Shown here: positions 54,286 through 64,000 of the stretch, in pieces | How the letters are laid out: each line of letters starts with the position of its first letter | Numbering within the stretch: the first letter of the stretch is position 1 | NCBI GenBank assembly: GCA_039096225.1 | Contig: JBBPEB010000005.1 | Location: 214,501 to 278,500, forward strand | DNA from: Blastocystis sp. Blastoise | Taxonomy: Eukaryota; Sar; Bigyra; Opalinata; Blastocystidae | Length of the DNA: 64,000 nt | Direction: 5' to 3' | The notes under the pieces: model-generated | What the model saw: the letters and a program-made list of their open reading frames with translations, nothing else | The model's database searches: none | Told to the model about the DNA's origin: nothing | Program-made: the position numbers and the translations under genes

Positions 54286-54686
54286 CTATTCTTCCTACCC
54301 TAGCGAGTATTTCACCCTTCTTGCTTCATCTGTCGATTTTGTGGTTTCCGGTGAACAACATATTTATCAGGTATATAATATAATATATATATATAATATA
54401 TATAATAATAATAATAAAGAAGATAATAATAATAATAATATATATTATATAGCGAAAGACTGTAAATAAAAAGAATTTTATTACTGTAGGTTATGGAACT
54501 GATAAGTTATATAAATCAGATTTTAATAATGCTTTATTGATAATGGATGAACAATCATCTCATAAACAATTAGCTTTTGGATTTATACAAATATATGATT
54601 GTTCCCTTATTATAAAGACAGTTAATCAAAGAAAACAATCAGTCGATACATATTCCACAAGATCTACTCTAGCCAGATGCAAATAA
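48585..54686 (+). CDS. Membrane-anchored protein with long acidic low-complexity region and degenerate purple-acid-phosphatase-like domain
   Basis: Exons 48585-48800, 48840-52772, 52851-52934, 53125-53213, 53320-53627, 53665-53783, 53832-53872, 53916-54077, 54139-54199, 54299-54370 and 54453-54686 total 5319 nt (1772 aa). A short basic N-terminus and one transmembrane helix (about 18-42) give a type II anchor. About 1300 residues rich in Asn, Asp, Ser, Thr and Glu follow, with a Lys/Glu coiled coil at about 1085-1172. From about 1383 the fold resembles purple acid phosphatases: PAEPLVYHF, IGIFGDG, PGYYAFTLGNVRFIVLD, RVVLSYYTPF and DFVVSGEQHIYQR. Metal ligands are mostly missing: GDxxY is GKGEAKY, the VxxHxPxY His is Tyr, and GHxH is GEQH. 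A catalytic role is unlikely. The ninth intron has no GT donor. A CCGCGG directly follows the stop. Confidence 0.8.
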
Positions 54687-55679
54687 CCGCGGGAATACTT
54701 GCAGTCATAACCAGTCATTTTATTTTAATATATATATCTTTTATTTATATAAATATTTGTTATATACATCTATTCATCACTTTTCCGAATTATTTTATAT
54801 ATATATATATAATATTCTTAGTATATATTTATATTTATTTTAAATTTCATTTTATTTTTATAGTATTGTTCCACTTTTTAATATATATATATTATGTCTT
54901 TTTATTACTATATATATCTATAATCATTATTATTATCGGAGATATTATTATAATATCTGATATATATAAGATGCTTTCTCACTATTATTAAGACTTTATA
55001 TATTCTAATTGAATACCCTTTTCGTTTATAAATGCTTTCTTATTCTTTATTTCATTTTTTATTGTATATATTTATTTTCTCTGTTGTGCTTTATTATTTT
55101 CTAATTCTATTCTCTTAGTCAATTATATTTAATTAAATATATTTATTGTTTGTTTTTTTAAATGTCTTTTTAGATATTTCTTTTAATAAAAAAAATTAAT
55201 ATAACAAGTACAAAACTATAATAAAAATAAAATAAAATAAAATCAGACTCGTTAGTGAGATAAATATTAATAAAAAGAAATTAATGCCATAAAGAAATAG
55301 AACGAGTCAATATTAAAGAATATAATTAAAATAAAAGAATATATAGAAATGTATTTTTAAAGAATCCGTTATATAGAAATATAATAAAGAAAAAATACAG
55401 TTCACAATATATTATTATAAAATAAAAAGTATTGAATTAAATATGTTATATAAAGAAATAGGATAAATAAAATATATATAAAGAAGTATATATAATACTG
55501 TTACTAATAGTATAAATGAAAAATAGAAGATAACAATAACAACAATAAAAGAGATTTCAATGAAAATAAAAGAATATATATATGAATATATATATATATG
55601 TTTAACATATATAAATGAATGAATCTGTCATCACGAATACGTGATACTTTGTACAATATAATAAGAAATATAAATAAAA

Positions 55680-55713
<34 letters not shown>

Positions 55714-56276
55714 ATATATATATAATATACACCATGAACGCACAGTGTTTTGAATGAAAAGAATGGATAAAATGTTAACATTAAATATAAATAAATAAAT
55801 AAAAAGAATCCAAATTATTAATATATAAATTAATAATGATATTAATTGAGGGATTCATGGAACACAATAATTAATTGAAACACAAACAGACACAAATAAG
55901 AAATACTTTTGTCATGATATCTAAATATAGAATATATATATATATATATAGAGACTTATGACAGCCAAAAAAAGTCTATATATATATATATATAAGCACA
56001 AAAATAGACAAAAAGTATGAAAGTGTTGATTCCTGTGAGAATCAGAGTTGATTAAATATGATATATGTATATAAATATAAAATAAATATATAGGAAATAA
56101 AATAAAACTGAAAAGACTATAAAAAGATATATATATAAAGATAAATAAAAATGTATATAAAAGTATATAGAGTACAAAGTGGCAGATGAAAATAGATATA
56201 TATATAGATAGATATAATAGAGAATATATAGAATAAGATACTAAATGATACACGTTATTAATATATATAAATATAA
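54687..56276. other. Convergent intergenic region
   Basis: 1.6 kb between the stops of the phosphatase-like and MYB genes, made of AT-rich and TA-repeat sequence. The hydrophobic ORFs here are compositional. Confidence 0.5.
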
Positions 56277-56699
56277 TTAAACTTGTGTAGCTATCATAGC
56301 ATGAGGGCAAGAATGATAATAAATATCTTCATTTTTATACATTCTATTATAGTTATTCATATTATTATAGTTATTTATATAGGCATTAGAATTAGCTTGC
56401 TGGGCCATAGGGTTAGAATTCGATGTAGGTATATATACAGAACCATAAGGAATAGTATTATCTTGATTATTATGGTTCATGATTCTGTATTTAGGAGCGT
56501 CAGAAATACTTACTGTCATATCAGGAAATTTCACATTTGTAGACATATTGATAGCATCTGATGAACGTTGAGGTGCGTCATAGGATGACGTAGTTGGGAT
56601 TCCCATGGGAATATTGGCAGAGGAATCAGTAGAAGTACTATCGAAAGAAGCCGTACAATTCAACATGTGAACTGGATTTGAAGTATTTTGTTTCTTCTA

Positions 56700-56742
<43 letters not shown>

Positions 56743-57580
56743 CTATATATATATATATATATACAAGTCTTAATAAAAACTTTTGTAAATGAGTACGAAC
56801 TTGAGTGGGGGTTCTAGTACCAACAAAGATACTAATGGTCTTAATATCACGTGTACCAAATCTATATTAATAAAAAAAAATAAATAAAATAAAAAAAAAA
56901 ATAAATAAAAATAAATAAAAATAAATAATAATAAAAATATACCTTTCGATAGCTTGCATGAATCGTTCATGTTCATCAGTAGACCAATAACGACCTTTAG
57001 GCTTTTCTTGAGAGAGATCCTCTCTGACAGTCGACGCGTCACATCGAGTTATAGCAGCAGTAGTAGCAACAGTAGTAACAGTATTATTATTGATATTATT
57101 ATTGAGTTTCTTAGAAGCGACTTTCTTCTTATATAATTGATCTTCTAGAATATTCTCTAATGAATGAATTTGATTCTTTAATCGTTCATTTTCGATAATA
57201 AGTCTATGCATATCGATTTCCATGGAATTCATACGATTTTCAACTTCCTGCTAGATATAGAATATTAAAATATTCATTAATATATATTTATATAATAATA
57301 AATGATAACCAAAATAATAAATAAAATATACTTGATTAATACGATTATTTGATGAGTAATCTTCATAAGAAGTAGCAGCAGAAGATTGAGTATCAGAGGT
57401 AATGGGTTCACCCATAGGAAGTTGGTCGAGAGATGTATTCATAGGAATAGATATTTCAGAATTTATCCAGGAATCATTGCTTTGATTAGGACTGGATAAT
57501 GGAGACTCGAAAATAAGGCTGTCATATTGATCATCAATAGAGTTATACATAGAAGAACTGTTAGAGTTTTGAGATTGCAT
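56277..57580 (-). CDS. SHAQKYF-type MYB-like transcription factor
   Basis: Exons 57332-57580, 56943-57250, 56765-56861 and 56277-56696 give 357 aa. A Ser/Asn-rich N-terminus is followed by a leucine-zipper-like coiled coil (MHRLIIENERLKNQIHSLEN) and then one MYB/SANT repeat: GRYWSTDEHERFMQAIERFG, then TRTPTQVRTHLQKFLLRL. The third helix corresponds to the SHAQKYF motif of plant and amoebozoan MYB1R proteins, here THLQKF. The tail is Asn/Met/Tyr-rich. It probably binds DNA as a dimer through the coiled coil; target genes are unknown. Confidence 0.88.
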
Positions 57581-59227
57581 GGCTGAAAGTTTATAATAAT
57601 AGTTTTAAACAAATTGAAGTGATATGTGAATACACAAGAATGTTTAGCGTAGTTATAATGTTCAAAAAAGAACAGATGAATGATTGGAATAAAAGTCTCT
57701 TTTCTCTATATAGGCATTAAAATAAAACATATATGAAGCTAAAACATACATAAAAAACAAGAATCGGATACGATTCCTTAGGTTGTCAATAAAAAAGAAA
57801 GTGACAACCATCTTAGATATCAAACTATTTCCTTCTATTTTACTGAAGCCCATTTATACCGATGTCTCCCGTGAATATAAGAGAAGTCAGTTTGTCATTA
57901 ACGATAACAAATAATGACCACTCATTTGACATCCAATGAAGGACCTCTAGATTTCCGAGTTTCCCAATATTATTTCAAAACACAAAAAAAAATAAGACTT
58001 TTTTGTTACGCTTATAAATACTCTCTTAGGAAGGTATTATCATCGGTTTTATTCGGGTTTTTTAATTTCATGAAACTCTTAAAAAACTTTCTTCATATAT
58101 AAAGTGTTTTTTTTAACAATTTTTAAATTTACTTGATTTATATACTTAAATATTTTATTTCTAATAGTTTAGATATAGGTTCACTATGTTAATATATTAG
58201 CAATGCTATTTTGTAAAGAAAAACGATTTTAAATGTTGCAATGACGATTTTACTGTGAGAAATTAACTCTGATTTGTAGTAAGAATGATATTTTTAAATG
58301 TATCACATATTAAATATACAGAGCATTGTATTATCGAAGTTTCTTCATGCGATATTGACATTTTATAAAGTGAAAATTTGTTTATATAATTTGAAAATCA
58401 ATTAATTATTATAAAACAAATATTATTTTATTCTAAATGCTATAAACTAATAATTTTAATAGATTCTTTTTAACAAAATGAAATTACTAGTTTTTTTATC
58501 TTGAACTATTTATATATATTTCTTTATATTATTAGAGTGTAATCTAATATATCAAATGGTTGGGATCATAATAAAATAGTCACTAAACGTTTATTTTGTG
58601 TATGATTACTTCTAAAATGATTATATATATTTTTGATTTCAATTTTAATATATGTGATTTTTTAGAAACAAGTGAAACCCAATGGAAAGTCATGATAAAA
58701 ATATATTGATCAAATGAAATTAGCATTTCAAATCGCTCGTGATATTTCATTATTCAGCAAATGTACTCTTTATTTAAAGACAAGAAAAATGAAGAATCTA
58801 ACATTTTTAGCAAAAAAAAGTATAATGATTTGTAGATTACTCATAAAGAATGTTTCAATCAAAGTTCAGACTAGACATATTGACTTGATGACAGTATATC
58901 ATCAACCTAATCATTATATAAGATAAAAACAAGTAGTTTATAACAAAAATTGAAATCTTCAAAAATTCTCTGTAAGAATCATTAATTCCAAGAATATTTG
59001 TTTTTCTCAAAATAAAAACCGAATGATAAGAAAACATTATAATCACGAATAATAATTGAAAGTGACTCTTGAATCTAAAATAATCAAATATATATATTTT
59101 CTCAAGGAACTGCGAAAGACATGTTTAAAACCAACGAAATTATGCCTTGTCTTTGGTTTCTTAATTAAAAACAATTCCTTACTTAATTGTTTGATTTCTT
59201 TCTTTTTTAACCGTAGTATAACAGAAA
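57581..59227. other. Divergent intergenic region (MYB / fibrillarin)
   Basis: 1.6 kb AT-rich sequence holding both promoters. Short ORFs on either strand match nothing and lack the intron pattern of real genes here. Confidence 0.5.
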
Positions 59228-60699
<1,472 letters not shown>

Positions 60700-61057
60700 A
60701 TACTATTACTTATTTCTACATTAATATCTATATATTCATGTTAAGATATTTCTTTGACTTTGGTTTTAATATTTTTATTTGTTTTTCTTTTTCTCTTGTT
60801 CTGTGTGTTTTTCGAATCTCTATTATACTATTCATATTGTTTCCATACATTCTCTTTTTTTTAAATTTCTTGTTATTTTTTTTTTTATTTATTTTATTAT
60901 TTTTTTTGAAATGAAAACAAAACACAAATTATAACTACACAAAAATAGAAATACTATCAAAAGAAAAATTATGAAATTATATTTATTATACTAATACATG
61001 AAACTTTTACGTATATCATATTGTTTTATATCATCATTTGAATGATAACTTATATGA
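60700..61057. other. Convergent spacer fibrillarin / small gene
   Basis: 358 bp, AT-rich, nothing recognised. Confidence 0.5.
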
Positions 61058-61407
61058 TTATGACTTTTTCTTAAAATCTTTTGTGACTTCATCTTTTAAT
61101 GTAGAAAAGAAATCACCAGCCACTTTTTTAGCTCCAGATGCTTTCTCTCCAGCTACTTCACCAAGCTATATAAAATAAAATATAGAAATAGGATCACATG
61201 CACATAAGAAAACAAAATATATTATTTTATTATAGATTTCATATTAATTAGAATATAAATATATACATTCTGAGCTTGTTTTTTGGCTTGATTAACACCT
61301 TTCACAGCTTGTTTAGCAGCTGTTTGCATCCCTTTAGTTTGAGATAACTTCTTTGCTGCCCAATCTCCCAAGAATCTACCTACACTCTGTCCAAAAATAT
61401 TAGCCAT
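61058..61407 (-). CDS. Small basic protein, 82 aa, unknown function
   Basis: Two exons (61267-61407 and 61058-61165) joined by a GT-AG intron give 82 aa. The sequence begins MANIFGQSVGRFLGDWAAKK and is rich in Ala, Lys and Gln, ending DEVTKDFKKKS. It looks like an amphipathic helix, with some resemblance to LEA-like or apolipophorin-like helices (KQAVKGVNQAKKQAQN). No family assigned. Balanced codon use and clean splicing support a real gene. Confidence 0.65.
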
Positions 61408-62159
61408 CGTGATTTCTATATAATTATAAAAGTAGTTTTTTTTAAATGTAACGAAGTGTCACAAAGGAGAACTGTTTCTCCTTTTTGTGTTTTGATACTG
61501 TTTTGATAAAAAAAATCGAAAATCATGGAAATTATGATAAATAACCAATATTAATAGAAATATTCACAAAAAAACATTTAGAAAAAGCAAGCACTTTTTT
61601 TATACTTATTCAGATTGATTAACATTCTTTTAATAAATGACAACTTGATCCAGCCATATTTGAAATATCGAATTTTATATTCAGATGAGAAATAAACAAT
61701 ATTTTTTAACATACGAAAATGATCACAAAACAGAGTGAAAACAATATTTATCATTATATAGTTACTTGAATGATATGCATTCTTAATACAAAGCTTAAAT
61801 ACATAGAATAGAACACTTGTGAATTCAAGATAATCTATATTTAACAGTATCTTCTATATATTTAAATATTCAAGCAAAAAACAGCTTGCAACAATAATAA
61901 TTTGAACGTCAATTGAATAGTTACTATGATAAAAACAAATACAATGACGTTTAAATAACATGATTATCCTAAAATTCTTATAATATATATAATTATATAT
62001 GAGATAACATATAAATAGATCTCATATAACAATAGCTTCGAAGAAAATTACAAGAAACAGGAAACAAAGAAAATATTCATAAAACAGGTATTTCTTTTAA
62101 GATAATCTTGAAAAATGAACAATTGTTTAAAAAAATAAAAAAATCTCAATAAAACCATA
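61408..62159. other. Divergent intergenic region
   Basis: 750 bp between the starts of the small gene and the CAF1-like gene. AT-rich, no recognisable motif. Confidence 0.5.
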
Positions 62160-63551
<1,392 letters not shown>

Positions 63552-63848
63552 ATGTTCTTTTCTTTATTCATTTTAATATTATGAAGAGAATTTTTTTATA
63601 TAAATTTATTATAATTTTTATCTTCTTCATAAATTACATATTGTTTTATTATATATATATTTTAATATATTTTGTATATTGTATGTCTTCTTTTTCTTTA
63701 CTTTTCTTTTTTCTTTTATTACAACAATCTTTTCTTTCTTATTTATTACAACAGTAAGATATTCATATAAATAATATATATACATATGTTTATATTTATA
63801 TATAAAAACACGATGAGTTTAATCATATATATATATATATTGTTTTTT
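63552..63848. other. Convergent spacer CAF1-like / WD40 gene
   Basis: About 300 bp of AT-rich sequence with short TA runs. Nothing recognised. Confidence 0.5.
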
Positions 63849-64000
63849 TTACTTGGTATATGGTTTATTAGAAAATGTTTTTCGTTCTCTTTGTTGCTTT
63901 AATGAAGATTGTTGAATCTGATATCCACTTGTCCAAATACATAAGGAAGAATCTTCAGCACCCGTAATGAAACATTTATTTAATATCGTATAACAACGAA
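63849..64000 (-). CDS. WD40-repeat protein, C-terminal end only
   Basis: An open minus-strand frame enters from the right edge and stops at 63849. It encodes RCYTILNKCFITGAEDSSLC, then IWTSGYQ, the shape of a WD40 blade strand (F.TGAED..L.IW), followed by a basic tail QQSSLKQQRERKTFSNKPYTK. Too short to identify the protein. Confidence 0.65.
   Translation of the reverse strand, partial: RCYTILNKCFITGAEDSSLCIWTSGYQIQQSSLKQQRERKTFSNKPYTK

Overview
The window is nuclear DNA of an unidentified eukaryotic microbe with an extremely AT-rich genome. Coding sequence is cut by short introns that are mostly (TA)n microsatellite, usually starting GTATAT and ending TATATAG. TAA is the usual stop, codons end in A or T, and Asn, Ile and Lys are abundant. 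A Raf/MLK-type TKL kinase, a SHAQKYF-like MYB protein and Asn-rich low-complexity tracts would fit an amoebozoan-like protist. That placement is inference; no marker in the window fixes the lineage. I rebuilt about 70 introns by reading frame and family conservation, and the exon totals are divisible by three for every complete gene.

Layout. 1-2981 (-): 5' part of a secreted or surface modular protein. 4208-22611: a segment flanked by an 8-bp direct repeat (TCTGCTAG) with related CAGGG ends. It holds a hAT transposase gene at its right end, a damaged multi-exon alpha-helical gene (about 6.7-11.2 kb) and about 8 kb of gene desert with satellite and diverged tandem repeats; I read it as a possible 18.4-kb hAT element. 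22814-24130: phosphatidylinositol transfer protein. 25180-33139: one 20-exon gene joining a dead NAK-like kinase, an ANTH domain, an ArfGAP zinc finger and an intact TKL kinase. 34735-40997: a 1946-aa type I surface protein, paralogous to the gene at the left edge.

41276-64000 is denser and rich in RNA-handling genes: Asp/Glu racemase (-), SmD3 (+), ribosomal protein eS21 (-), SART1/Snu66 (-), a membrane-anchored protein with a degenerate purple-acid-phosphatase-like domain (+), a MYB protein (-), fibrillarin (+), a small basic protein (-), a CAF1-like protein lacking three of four catalytic acids (+), and the 3' end of a WD40 gene (-).

Main points of interest: the four-domain kinase fusion; an AT-AC (U12-like) intron in SmD3; a striking excess of CCGCGG palindromes in exons; the putative giant hAT element; several introns without GT or AG ends in conserved genes; and a set of catalytically degraded enzymes (kinase, ArfGAP, phosphatase, deadenylase).
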